A DNA stretch of 59,924 nt from a virus. Below are positions 43,317-53,528 of this stretch, one piece after another (the first letter of the stretch is position 1; each line of letters opens with the position of its first letter). Made by a program: the position numbers and the translations under genes. Below the pieces are notes generated by a model. The model ran no database searches and had not been told where the DNA came from. It saw only the letters and a list, made by a program, of their open reading frames with translations. Where the stretch lies: positions 1-59,924 of the IMG/VR virus record IMGVR_UViG_3300020442_000563; one strand, given 5' to 3'.

Positions 43317-45026
43317 TCAGAATTCAATTACGAGCTTAATGTCCTCAATCTGGTCAGCAGCTCTAGTAATTTGTCTTCTGTTCTCTATGTATACGATATC
43401 TCCAGAGTTAGGTGCGATCTCAGGGGTTGCTTTTCCGTCTGTGAAAGAGATGTCAGCAAGTGCTGTATCTTGGTTTCCATCAATAGGACGTGCAGTAGAT
43501 GATGTAGCACCAGTCACATTATTTGTAGCATGATCAAATGCTAGAACTTTACCATTGTGTGTATGAAGGTCAGGAGATTGGAAATACTTTAAAATACCAT
43601 TGGTTGCATCCCATGAGACAACTCTACCTTTAGCAGTACCACCACTAACAGTTTGTGTAATCTCTTCATCAATGGTATAGTCACCACTACCTGTTAACTT
43701 AAGTGCAGCAGTACCACGTAGAGTACTTGCAGAAGCAACAGTTGTAGTGCCGTAATTATATGGGTCTTGGATAATACCAATACGACGGAAGTCGTTATCT
43801 ACTGGGAAGTCTCCAGAACCTTCTGCATAAGTTAGACGAACGTTCGTCATAACTCTCTTTGCAAAGAACTCAGAAGCGAGATCAGCACCATGACCACCCT
43901 CAGGTGACATAATTACCTCAATAGCACCTGTAGCGTTTGCAGCGACTGTAGCAGCGGTAGATAGAGCAGCATCGGTATATACGTTACCGTTTACTAGGCG
44001 AACATTGCCATAAGTATATCCACTACCAACCGCTTCCATTGTTGCAGCAGTGATAACACCACTACCATTAGTTGTAATCTTAACCTTAGCACCAGCACCA
44101 TCTCCATCAACACCAACATAAAGTGTTGCAGATGTAGGCATATTAGCACCACCGTCCTTAACTACAGCGATATGCACAGCACCATCAACTACAGCAGGAC
44201 CATCATATGTTCCCATTGGAAGGAAATCACTGGATAGGAATGCAATAACGTCAGCAGTACCTAGAGTATACATATACTTCCAGATGTACCCAGTAGCACT
44301 CTCAGTAAAGATGCCATTAGCATATGTACCTTGACCAGCACTAGGTGTAGTCTTAGGTTCATACACAGCGTTAACACCTGTTGCATTAGCAGGAGTTTGA
44401 CCATTGTATAGACACTTGAACACCTCATAGTTGGAGTTCATTACATAATACTTAGATCCAGACAATGAAGCACTACCAAGTGCAGTTTGAGTACCAACTG
44501 CACCACCGCCACCAGGTGTTACTGAGTAGGATGGGCGATACATGTCAAACTTAGGATTAGTTGACAGACTCCAGTTATAACGAGGAGCAACCAGACGAGC
44601 AAATGTAGATGTGATACGTTTAGCAGCAATCAAATCATCATATACGGCAGCTTTCTCAGTTTGATTGTCAATAGGAGCAGGAGGAGCGTCTTCAGTAGCA
44701 AATCTATAGGTGCTCCATTTAGCAGTAGCACTAGATGTGCCTCCTGTAATAGTAGACCCAGATGCGGGAACTGCTGTAGTATTAGTAGTAGCAAGTAGCA
44801 AACTGTTAGGATTTACTTCCTGTACAGTTGCAGAGTAGGTTCCACCATCACTAACAGTTTCTCCAACTTGGAACGTGCCACTCACATTATGAATCTCAAG
44901 ATAAGAGTACCACTTTTGTGGACGACCAACAAAGAAATACATGTTGGTAGGTGACGCTTCGCTAAGCGACTCTAAGAATTGCTTCGCATTGAAGATTCTA
45001 AACTTTTCTGAAATAATAGCTGCCAT
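43317..45026 (-). CDS. 8: Baseplate wedge subunit (gp8-like)
   Basis: The 569-aa product fits T4 gp8. The N-terminus SEKFRIFNAKQFLESLS and MYFFVGRPQKW match the gp8 opening. The C-terminus has FRRIGIIQDPYNYG (T4: FRQISIITNP) and a closing GDIVYIENRRQITRAADQIE with the T4-like MENRP.. / DQTEEI pattern. It is longer than T4 gp8 (334 aa), with added beta regions. A GSGYTYGNVRLVNG element resembles the GTGY unit. Two tandem late octamers precede it. Confidence 0.88.
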   Translation of the reverse strand: MAAIISEKFRIFNAKQFLESLSEASPTNMYFFVGRPQKWYSYLEIHNVSGTFQVGETVSDGGTYSATVQEVNPNSLLLATTNTTAVPASGSTITGGTSSATAKWSTYRFATEDAPPAPIDNQTEKAAVYDDLIAAKRITSTFARLVAPRYNWSLSTNPKFDMYRPSYSVTPGGGGAVGTQTALGSASLSGSKYYVMNSNYEVFKCLYNGQTPANATGVNAVYEPKTTPSAGQGTYANGIFTESATGYIWKYMYTLGTADVIAFLSSDFLPMGTYDGPAVVDGAVHIAVVKDGGANMPTSATLYVGVDGDGAGAKVKITTNGSGVITAATMEAVGSGYTYGNVRLVNGNVYTDAALSTAATVAANATGAIEVIMSPEGGHGADLASEFFAKRVMTNVRLTYAEGSGDFPVDNDFRRIGIIQDPYNYGTTTVASASTLRGTAALKLTGSGDYTIDEEITQTVSGGTAKGRVVSWDATNGILKYFQSPDLHTHNGKVLAFDHATNNVTGATSSTARPIDGNQDTALADISFTDGKATPEIAPNSGDIVYIENRRQITRAADQIEDIKLVIEF

Positions 45027-45062
45027 TGTCTAAGCTCGTGATTTATAAGACTGAATCTGGTT

Positions 45063-45070
45063 TATTTATA
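45063..45070 (-). promoter_or_regulatory. T4-type late promoter (perfect TATAAATA)
   Basis: A perfect octamer on the minus strand lies about 36 bases before the gp8 start, in the gap behind the 2815-aa gene. Confidence 0.65.
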
Positions 45071-45072
45071 CG

Positions 45073-45080
45073 TATTTATT
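45073..45080 (-). promoter_or_regulatory. Second late-type octamer AATAAATA, tandem with the first
   Basis: A near-consensus octamer 10 bases upstream of the TATAAATA at 45063. A tandem pair is unusual in this window and may give extra strength or two start sites for gp8. Confidence 0.4.
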
Positions 45081-48000
45081 ACGCACTTCTGAAGAAAGGT
45101 TCGCTGGTGGTATGCGCTTTTGCTGTAGTACCATTCGCACCTCTCGTACATCCCGTAAAACGATCACTCTGTTTACCAGTATAGGTGATCTGTTCTGTTC
45201 CTAATTGTAGAGTTCCCGCTGCGGGGAAATTAGTAGTGTTTTCAACATAAACAATAGTATCACTACTGTTTAGGTTTTGGTTGATTCTTCCTAGGTAATA
45301 ATTTATGCTTGGATAACCAACATTAAATGCATACCCAGCATCAGAAACACCTGAGCCAGGATGATTAGCAAAGTCCTCTAGGTCAAATCCGTATCGTGTA
45401 AATTCATCAATTGTATATGCGGAAACAGATACACCATTATGTAGTATGTTTCCTGTATCCATAAATTTAGCATTCTCCCACATCTGGAAAGAAGGTCTTA
45501 ATGTAATGTTTGCAAATCCAGTAGGGACAGTAGACCAGATCCTATGATCTGTAAATCCAAACTGATAACCAAACACTCTCCAAACCTGAGTTGATAGAGA
45601 TGGTTGAGACTCAATAGATCTATCTAGTTCAATATGAACCTTAACCACTGCATCCGATGTCTTAACGTCAGCAGTTCCTGTGCTTGTAGGGCGGATAAGA
45701 AGTATTTCCTTATTAACAGCAAATGTTGATGCTTGATTGAGTGCAATAGAAGGGAATTCAACTGTTATTAATGTGCTTGCAATTGCAGCAGGTGATAGCA
45801 CCGTAGTAACGATGGCATTACCTATTGGAACTCCACCAACAGTTCTTGTTCTAGTGTATGAACTTTCTGCATTGACAGGACCTGGCGCACCAACACTAGA
45901 GAATTGATTATGTAAAATTAAGTTTACAAAAGAATCAATTTTTCTATTTTGTTTCTTGACTATGTACTGTTTTGCAACAACAACTCTTGGTGCTTGTGTA
46001 TAACCAGTTCCACCATCAGTTATAACAATATCTATTACAGTGCCATTTACAACAATAACTTCTGCTCTGGCACCACCACCTTCTTGGTTCTCAGGAACGA
46101 AGTGTAGTATAGGTGCTTTCTCATAACCAGAATTAGGAATAGATTTATTCCATGTTATAGTGTCAACTGAACCATTTTTTATGGTACAGGATACCGCAAG
46201 ACTAGTTCCTCTTTCATCACCATTATAATTTGTAGTAGCAACTGTACCATAGAAACTTTGTGAAGGATCTGCACCTGGTAAGTAGTTTTTAGGTTCAAAG
46301 TATTGAGGTAACTCATTGATAGTTCTATACTCATTCTCACCATTAATTTTGATGAGATCACCTTTGTTTAGGTTAGCAATACCATTCTTTCTAACATAGA
46401 ATGCTTCATCTGCTTTCTTTGTTCCATACAACCATCTAGATGCATTTCTTTGCATTCTGTAAGTATTATCAAAGTTCTTGACAACACTTGTAGTCTGTGT
46501 TTGAGAGACAGAGATTTCATCACTGAAATCATCTAGTCCAGAGAAGAAGATAGGATCACTATTAACATCTGGATTAAATCCAGCAATTTGTACCTCTAGA
46601 TCATCGCTACTATCAATAACGTAAGATTTTAGACTACCAATAAACTTCTTAATGCCGCCACTCTTCTGATATGCCACCATATCAGTTTCTCTAAACTTAC
46701 TCCACCACTGGGTAAAGTTATCAAAGTCTCCACTGTTGCCAGTAAATTTGATTTTAATTTCGTTAAAGTATTCGCCTCTTTCAAAATCATAGAGTGTAAC
46801 ACTCTGTGATAAATCTCTACCATACAGATAAATTACTTCAACATTATTTGCACTAAAGATATCTCTTGTAAATGTAATTACAGGACCGTTGATTATATAA
46901 GAGTCTTTCTCTCTTTGTAGAACACCATCAATGAATACAAGAGCAAACTGGGGATCTGTTACATTAACAACTTTCTTGTCATCATCTAGAATCAAGAAAG
47001 GTCCGTTAGAAGTAGCAGTATTTTCAATCTGACATCTGATGTAACTACCTACACTGTAAGCAAAGAACTTATCTACTGCTAATACTTCTTGTAGTGACTT
47101 TGTATTTACACTCTGATTCCAAATAGGAGGACTGGTGAAAACAACTTTATTTGGAACAGATGTTCTGTCAATACTATAAGAAGAATCATGTTGAATTACA
47201 CCACCGATGCCAATGAATAGATTTTCATTAGGATCAGTTGATACTCCTGTGCCATCTTCATAATACAATTCAAATATAGTATTCTTACCATCAATATAAT
47301 CAGGATATGAAATAGGAACAGTATTCACACCTCCAGCAAGAGTCTTCTCAATGATCTCACCAAGAGTAGAGATGGCAGATACTACATCTGCACACTTGTT
47401 AGGATCAGGATCAACAATAATGTTGTTATTAATGTATGGAGGAACAGTTGTGTATGTTCCAGTAGGAAGAGTGTTATTGATTGCTAGTTTTGCAAGACCT
47501 ACGAGATGCTTGTATGCCTCTGTAGTCTCTTCTAGTTCACCAATGATATAATCTAGTATATCGTTGTTAAAGTACTTCTCTATGGCGGTAACAGTGTAGT
47601 AATTGCCACCAAATCTTACGTCGTTTGCAATAGCATCAGCAACCAAACCAATATCTCTGTAACACTTAGTTTCTACTTTACCCCAAGTAACATTTGGGAA
47701 TTTGTTTTTGATGTAACCTAGTGTCTCAGACTGTAAGTATTCTCTATTGCGTTCAATCTGATTAGCAGCATCAAGCCACCTACCACTCTTAGAGAAAATA
47801 CTCTTAATCTTTCTAAGATATTTTGCGTTTAAGTTATCATTTTTAAATTGATAGTTTTTACCATAGAACTTAACGCCAGGTATTGCTTGACTATTCTTAG
47901 TTGTAGCACCTAATGGTGGTTGTGCAAAAGTGATATTACTACCAGACACTGTATATGCAACACCTGGTTCTTGGAATATTCCATCAAGTGTAATCATTAA

Positions 48001-51000
48001 TGCTTGTGCATTATATGGAGTGACAGCATTGTTATTCATATCAAGAATACCAAATGTCTTGGTTCCTGCAAGATTGCCATTATCTGACAATGCACCATCA
48101 AAAGGAGCACTCAATTTAATTTGGGTTGCTTTGATTTCAGTTGTATTAGTAGCGTCTTTTGCTACTGAACCAACGCCATCGTTAATAGTTGTAGTTTGTG
48201 CAGATACAATACTTTGAGTAATTTGTTTGGTAGTGCTCTGTACAGTAATATTTGCTTTTAGTTCTATAAAACTATTGTGAGTAGTTGATGTGCTACTACT
48301 CATAGGAGTAGGAGCAGAACTCTCAATATCAACCTCACCAAACATCTTAAACCCAGCGGGGTGGGTTGTCTCTTTAATTAATGATCTCCATGTGTCTATT
48401 GGAGTCTTTGATTTAATTAAGTATGAGAAATCTTGATAATAGTAAGAATCATGAATCTTCTGATTTTGATCACTGATCTTACCAACATCAGAAGTAAACT
48501 TTCCGATGTTATCAAAATACGTTTTAATAACAGGAGTAAACTCAGTATAATTGATGCTATCAACAACAGCAGTCTTTCCTCCTGCCAAACCAATGATCTG
48601 TTGGTTCTCTCTAAAGATACCTGTAACATTTGATACATTTAGGATATTAGATCCTTTTCTCCACGAAGTTACTCTTGCTCTTGCAATTTCTGTTGTTCCA
48701 GATTTCTGTACAACATACTCACCAATATCAAATGCTTCTTTATCAAAATTAGATACAATAAATGTATAGTTAGATCTAATGCTAGATTTAATTGTTAGAT
48801 CACTATGATATGACCCACCATTATTTTTAATTTTAATATTTCTAGGAATACCAATATCAGTACTATTCAAGAAACAATTAACATTAGTGTCAACTGTGCC
48901 ATCGTTATCAGTAATACCTGTTACGATAGGAATCTTCTTGTAATCACTACCAATATTAGTAATCTTAATTGAATTAATTTCACCAACAGAGAATAGAGAC
49001 TTTGATGTATAGGATATACTACCTGTCCCATCATGAGACGCTTTAGTCTCAGTAGAATAAAGGATTTGTGTGCTTGTTACATACAGAGCATTCTTATCAC
49101 CTTGTAGTGGATCTTCAACCACATTAAAGTAAGACGTTTCAGAATTTACTACACCGTCTCTGTCATAGTAATAATACTTAGTGTATATTACTGGTTGTTT
49201 TTTAGTATTTGTATTTGTAGCAACCCTTGCTCCAAACCCTAGTTTAATATCAACCCATGATAGATTTGCTGCAACAGTTTTTTCAGGTGTTGCAAGATTA
49301 AAGTTTCTACTGGGAGAGATGTCAAACCCAACACCACTCATTGATACATGAGAGGTATCAAACTTATATCTGTAGAACTTCTTGATATCAATAATCTGAT
49401 TTCTGGTAAATGTACTATTATCAGAAGAGAATTCAAAATAGGTATCAGGAGTGCTAAGAGACTTAATTTGTACTAACTTTTTATCAGTGCTGTTATCATA
49501 GAACACTGTTGATAAAGTTATACGATTGATTGTTGATACAGTTTGATCATAATCCCATACAAATACTATTTTTTGTGTAGATGCATCATACGATAAAATC
49601 TTGGCATCTTTAACAGTATTGCCTATTGCATAGTTGGCATTGAAGTTGAAACCAAATTCATATACTGATACATCAGCACCATCAAAGTGATCAACTGCTG
49701 TAGTAGAGTTTTGTGCTCTTGCTACTGTTAGTGCAGTACCGTTCTTAGCAGTTACCTTTACAATTTCACTGCCAATTTTTAAAAAGTCATTAATTGTAAT
49801 GTTATCAGAGTTATCAACATTCAATACAATGTTCTCTGCTGCAAAACCAGAGTGATCAACACGTAATTTTAGGTCTGGTTTAGTTGAAGGATTTGCTTTT
49901 CCTAAATCTGTTGCTCCAACTGTAAGAATATCAAATCTATTATAACCAGTTCCTTTGCTTGTCAATATAACACTATTGACGACACCAGCACTAGACACAA
50001 CAATCGTTGCTTTAGCACCAGATCCTGCTCCACCAGATAATGCAATATCAACATAAGACCCAGCAGTATAATCTCCACCACCATTCAAGATAGTAGATCT
50101 ACCAATACTGTTATCATTCAAAGTCGTTGCTATGACTGAGGTTTGGAGGACTGCTTCTTGATATACTCTCTTTCTTACGTAATATGTTGTTGTGGATGTA
50201 GCATCATCTGGATTAATATCAACGTTAATATTCTCTCCTTGTGCAACACCATGTGCAGAAGATGTAGTTAATAATGCTACATTGTCTTGTACTCTAAAAA
50301 TAGAGAGGTTTTCACTTAAAGATGATAAAGAAACAATCTTTGAACCTGTTGTATTGATTAAATTAGAACTTGTTAAGAATAAAGTTGTAGAAACACTAAA
50401 TGTACCTGTCAAAACTTTTATTTTGACATTATTTTGATCTATTGTTGTCTCTAGAACTTCACCTGTTGCGACAGGAGCAGCAACACCATCACTAAACGAT
50501 AGAGTAGCACCCTTAGTATAAGAAGACTCAGTATCAAGAATTAGATTCAATACTTTTGTGTTAGAAGATAGTACATCTGTACTATTAAAGGTTCCTGTTA
50601 CTGAACGTAAAGCAAATCTCTTAGCAGAGAATACGTTACCTACAATTTCACCAGTAGCACCTGTGTTTGCCTGTGTAATAGTATCTCCATCAAAAAGATA
50701 ACCATTGTTAATCAACTCAACGAGTAGTGCCTTAGTAGTTTGAGACTCTAATGAAGATACAGTCTTACCTTTGACTGATTCTACTTCACCAGCAGCACCA
50801 AATCCTTCTGTATCACTATCATCAATAACTAATTGACCACCAACAGCAAAATTAGATCCACTACTTAAAATTGTAGCAGATGATACAGTTCCTCTTGTTA
50901 CATCTTCAATTTGTGCTACTGCTTCTACACCATTCTTAGAAATACCAGAAGTTCTTAGTCTATTAGCACTTACTGGTAGATCATCTTGACTTAACTCAGA

Positions 51001-53526
51001 ATTATAATTTGAATCTAGTGGTAATGAATAATAACATTTACCTACAATGTATGGGAATAGAGGATCGCCATTACTATCAACTGTAATGAAATATGCATAT
51101 GTTCCATTAGGATATTCTGGTGTTACACAATAACGTCCATTGTTCTTATCTAATGTTCCAGATCCATCAGTAAATGTATAATCATCAATAAACGTACCTA
51201 GGGGATACGTTGCAATATCAGGTCCTACTCTGCTAGAGTTTCTAGAGTAACTGGTAGTCATCTGTGTGACAGAACTAGAAGCGTCTAGAGCATCACTATA
51301 ACCATATGCACCATAGATAGGGTTACCGTCGTATGCAAACCCTAGGATAGGTGAGTGAGCACTTCCTGTGTCATTTGTACGAAGCGTTGTAGGAGATGCA
51401 TAATATGCATAACCATGCCCTTTAGATGGATTGAAGTTTTGGAACCAATATCCATTATCAGAGTCTAAGTTACTCTTGTTAATAAAATACTTATCCTTTC
51501 TCCATTCTTTAATGGTTGCAGTTGCAGTTGCACCAGAACCAACAGGAATTAAATCAACTTGCAAGTTTTCTACAGTGTAACCAGATCCACCATTGATTTT
51601 TTTAAATCCAGTTATAACACCACTGCTAGATACTTCTGCAACGTAATCTGCAAATCTACCTTTTCCTGAATTATCTGTAATTCTAACTTCAGGAGGGGTA
51701 GAATAATACTCTCCAGCATTTGTAACAACAATACTTGTAATTTCACCATTTGTAATTACAGGTGTTGCAACACCATTTCTACCAGATAAAATTTCAACAG
51801 TAGGAACAGCAGTATATGCACCAGCATTACTGATTGTAATTGATTGTACTACTTGACCAGACAATACAGAGATTGCTTGACCTGCTTTACCATCTACTAA
51901 AACAAATGGAGCATCGTTGTAACCATTACCACGATCAATAACATCAATCTTCTGTAGGGCACCATTGAATACAACACTGGCATCTTTATATCCTGCAAAA
52001 GGAACACCATTGATAGCAATACCTACATCTCTAAATTTAGTCTCATTAATTTCAGTAGATGTAATAGGTGTCTTTCTAATAATTTTTAATTGCTTCTGAT
52101 CTTTTGTGTCAGATGGTTGATTGGTTGTACCAACTACATGGGAAGGGAATCCAGAAGAAGCTATGTAATAACCTTCACCATCCTCATAGATGGCTGATAC
52201 GTTAGTATTCAAATCACTGATTAGTGGACTCGCAGCTGGCAACAACCAACGAAGATTGTTCTGTGCATCAAAGATCTTGACATCAGTCGTCAAGAAACCA
52301 GGATCAGAAATCTCTAAGAAATCGCCTGGATTAGAATATGGGGAGTTTGTCTCATTAGTTGCATTATATAAGACACCATAGACTAATAATGTTACATTAG
52401 ATCCAGATACATTTGCCCCATATGTAACAGGACTACCAACAGCATGTGTAGTAGCACCTGTTCTTGTCTTAATAATAAACTGATTGACATTTTTCTCTTC
52501 AAAAGTAAATGTCTCACTACCAATAGTAAACTCTCCTTCTTTTGCCCACCCTAGAGTAGACTCTACATCAATTCTATCACCTACACCATCAGCAACAGTG
52601 ATTGCCTCTGTTAACTTTGTTCTTGCAGCAATAGAAAACTGACCATTTACACTTGCTTCATTAAGAATGATCTCGTATAGATCTTCGCCATCAAATGTAC
52701 CATTAAAACGTACATTATCAACTACAGCAGATGCAAATGGCGTTGTCTGAGAAATTGTCTTGCCAATTAAATCAGTTGGCGTTCCTGATAATACTTTTAC
52801 TTTGAGAGAATAGTTATTAATCCAATTAGACTCTGAACTCTTGAGTGTAAAATCCCTTGGATATGCAACCTCAGGTTCTGGGTCATTCTTAACTAAACAC
52901 TTGAATAAAAACTTGATAGATTTATCAGTTCCTTTTGACTGATAGAATGAACCAATATTCTTAATTAATGTTCTTTTATCAACTGCATCATTCAGGTATG
53001 CTTCAGGAAAGTCATTTAAGAACTCAGTCTCAAAGTTCTTAATAAGAGCATACAAAAATAGGTTACTGATGTTGAGGACAGTAGAACCATTGGTATGACT
53101 GGATGCTTGGGTAGTAACAAATGTACTAGAAGAATATAAGTCACCTAACTTAGTAGTACCACTTACACCACGACTAATCTCTAAGAATTGTGTGTCTGTT
53201 CTACTCTTATAGAAACACACCTCATCACCAATCTTAATGTATCCACCATTCTTAGGGAATGATGATGCATCTGCAACTGTAATTGTTGTGTCGCCAGCAT
53301 TTACTAGACCAGTTACCGTAGTGCTCTGGTTTAGTAAATTGTTCTCATAGAAATCAATATCACGATAAGTCTCAAGGTTCTCAACAATATCATATGGTTG
53401 ACCTTGTAATTCTAACTGCTCATAGTATTTTTGTATGAACTTTCCAAATAGTTCATACTCTTCATTGATAAAATCAGGAAGTTGAGAATCAATTAAATAT
53501 GAGATTCTGTTCGCAGTCTTTGGCAT
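45079..53526 (-). CDS. 7: Giant baseplate wedge protein (gp7-like, 2815 aa)
   Basis: The protein lies between gp6 and gp8 exactly where T4 gp7 sits. It starts PKTANRISYLIDSQLPDFI, NEEYELFGKFIQKYYEQLE, typical of cyanophage gp7-type products. It has at least four GxGYxxxP-type units (DRGNGYNDAPFVLVDG, SNAGAYTAVPTVEI, GGTGYTQAPRVVVA). A GFAYDGNPIYGAYGYSD motif at about residue 730 resembles the YHYH domain. The size is far above the T4 protein (1032 aa), so large decorations have been added. The gp7 label rests on position and order. Confidence 0.82.
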   Translation of the reverse strand: MPKTANRISYLIDSQLPDFINEEYELFGKFIQKYYEQLELQGQPYDIVENLETYRDIDFYENNLLNQSTTVTGLVNAGDTTITVADASSFPKNGGYIKIGDEVCFYKSRTDTQFLEISRGVSGTTKLGDLYSSSTFVTTQASSHTNGSTVLNISNLFLYALIKNFETEFLNDFPEAYLNDAVDKRTLIKNIGSFYQSKGTDKSIKFLFKCLVKNDPEPEVAYPRDFTLKSSESNWINNYSLKVKVLSGTPTDLIGKTISQTTPFASAVVDNVRFNGTFDGEDLYEIILNEASVNGQFSIAARTKLTEAITVADGVGDRIDVESTLGWAKEGEFTIGSETFTFEEKNVNQFIIKTRTGATTHAVGSPVTYGANVSGSNVTLLVYGVLYNATNETNSPYSNPGDFLEISDPGFLTTDVKIFDAQNNLRWLLPAASPLISDLNTNVSAIYEDGEGYYIASSGFPSHVVGTTNQPSDTKDQKQLKIIRKTPITSTEINETKFRDVGIAINGVPFAGYKDASVVFNGALQKIDVIDRGNGYNDAPFVLVDGKAGQAISVLSGQVVQSITISNAGAYTAVPTVEILSGRNGVATPVITNGEITSIVVTNAGEYYSTPPEVRITDNSGKGRFADYVAEVSSSGVITGFKKINGGSGYTVENLQVDLIPVGSGATATATIKEWRKDKYFINKSNLDSDNGYWFQNFNPSKGHGYAYYASPTTLRTNDTGSAHSPILGFAYDGNPIYGAYGYSDALDASSSVTQMTTSYSRNSSRVGPDIATYPLGTFIDDYTFTDGSGTLDKNNGRYCVTPEYPNGTYAYFITVDSNGDPLFPYIVGKCYYSLPLDSNYNSELSQDDLPVSANRLRTSGISKNGVEAVAQIEDVTRGTVSSATILSSGSNFAVGGQLVIDDSDTEGFGAAGEVESVKGKTVSSLESQTTKALLVELINNGYLFDGDTITQANTGATGEIVGNVFSAKRFALRSVTGTFNSTDVLSSNTKVLNLILDTESSYTKGATLSFSDGVAAPVATGEVLETTIDQNNVKIKVLTGTFSVSTTLFLTSSNLINTTGSKIVSLSSLSENLSIFRVQDNVALLTTSSAHGVAQGENINVDINPDDATSTTTYYVRKRVYQEAVLQTSVIATTLNDNSIGRSTILNGGGDYTAGSYVDIALSGGAGSGAKATIVVSSAGVVNSVILTSKGTGYNRFDILTVGATDLGKANPSTKPDLKLRVDHSGFAAENIVLNVDNSDNITINDFLKIGSEIVKVTAKNGTALTVARAQNSTTAVDHFDGADVSVYEFGFNFNANYAIGNTVKDAKILSYDASTQKIVFVWDYDQTVSTINRITLSTVFYDNSTDKKLVQIKSLSTPDTYFEFSSDNSTFTRNQIIDIKKFYRYKFDTSHVSMSGVGFDISPSRNFNLATPEKTVAANLSWVDIKLGFGARVATNTNTKKQPVIYTKYYYYDRDGVVNSETSYFNVVEDPLQGDKNALYVTSTQILYSTETKASHDGTGSISYTSKSLFSVGEINSIKITNIGSDYKKIPIVTGITDNDGTVDTNVNCFLNSTDIGIPRNIKIKNNGGSYHSDLTIKSSIRSNYTFIVSNFDKEAFDIGEYVVQKSGTTEIARARVTSWRKGSNILNVSNVTGIFRENQQIIGLAGGKTAVVDSINYTEFTPVIKTYFDNIGKFTSDVGKISDQNQKIHDSYYYQDFSYLIKSKTPIDTWRSLIKETTHPAGFKMFGEVDIESSAPTPMSSSTSTTHNSFIELKANITVQSTTKQITQSIVSAQTTTINDGVGSVAKDATNTTEIKATQIKLSAPFDGALSDNGNLAGTKTFGILDMNNNAVTPYNAQALMITLDGIFQEPGVAYTVSGSNITFAQPPLGATTKNSQAIPGVKFYGKNYQFKNDNLNAKYLRKIKSIFSKSGRWLDAANQIERNREYLQSETLGYIKNKFPNVTWGKVETKCYRDIGLVADAIANDVRFGGNYYTVTAIEKYFNNDILDYIIGELEETTEAYKHLVGLAKLAINNTLPTGTYTTVPPYINNNIIVDPDPNKCADVVSAISTLGEIIEKTLAGGVNTVPISYPDYIDGKNTIFELYYEDGTGVSTDPNENLFIGIGGVIQHDSSYSIDRTSVPNKVVFTSPPIWNQSVNTKSLQEVLAVDKFFAYSVGSYIRCQIENTATSNGPFLILDDDKKVVNVTDPQFALVFIDGVLQREKDSYIINGPVITFTRDIFSANNVEVIYLYGRDLSQSVTLYDFERGEYFNEIKIKFTGNSGDFDNFTQWWSKFRETDMVAYQKSGGIKKFIGSLKSYVIDSSDDLEVQIAGFNPDVNSDPIFFSGLDDFSDEISVSQTQTTSVVKNFDNTYRMQRNASRWLYGTKKADEAFYVRKNGIANLNKGDLIKINGENEYRTINELPQYFEPKNYLPGADPSQSFYGTVATTNYNGDERGTSLAVSCTIKNGSVDTITWNKSIPNSGYEKAPILHFVPENQEGGGARAEVIVVNGTVIDIVITDGGTGYTQAPRVVVAKQYIVKKQNRKIDSFVNLILHNQFSSVGAPGPVNAESSYTRTRTVGGVPIGNAIVTTVLSPAAIASTLITVEFPSIALNQASTFAVNKEILLIRPTSTGTADVKTSDAVVKVHIELDRSIESQPSLSTQVWRVFGYQFGFTDHRIWSTVPTGFANITLRPSFQMWENAKFMDTGNILHNGVSVSAYTIDEFTRYGFDLEDFANHPGSGVSDAGYAFNVGYPSINYYLGRINQNLNSSDTIVYVENTTNFPAAGTLQLGTEQITYTGKQSDRFTGCTRGANGTTAKAHTTSEPFFRSA

Positions 53527-53528
53527 CC

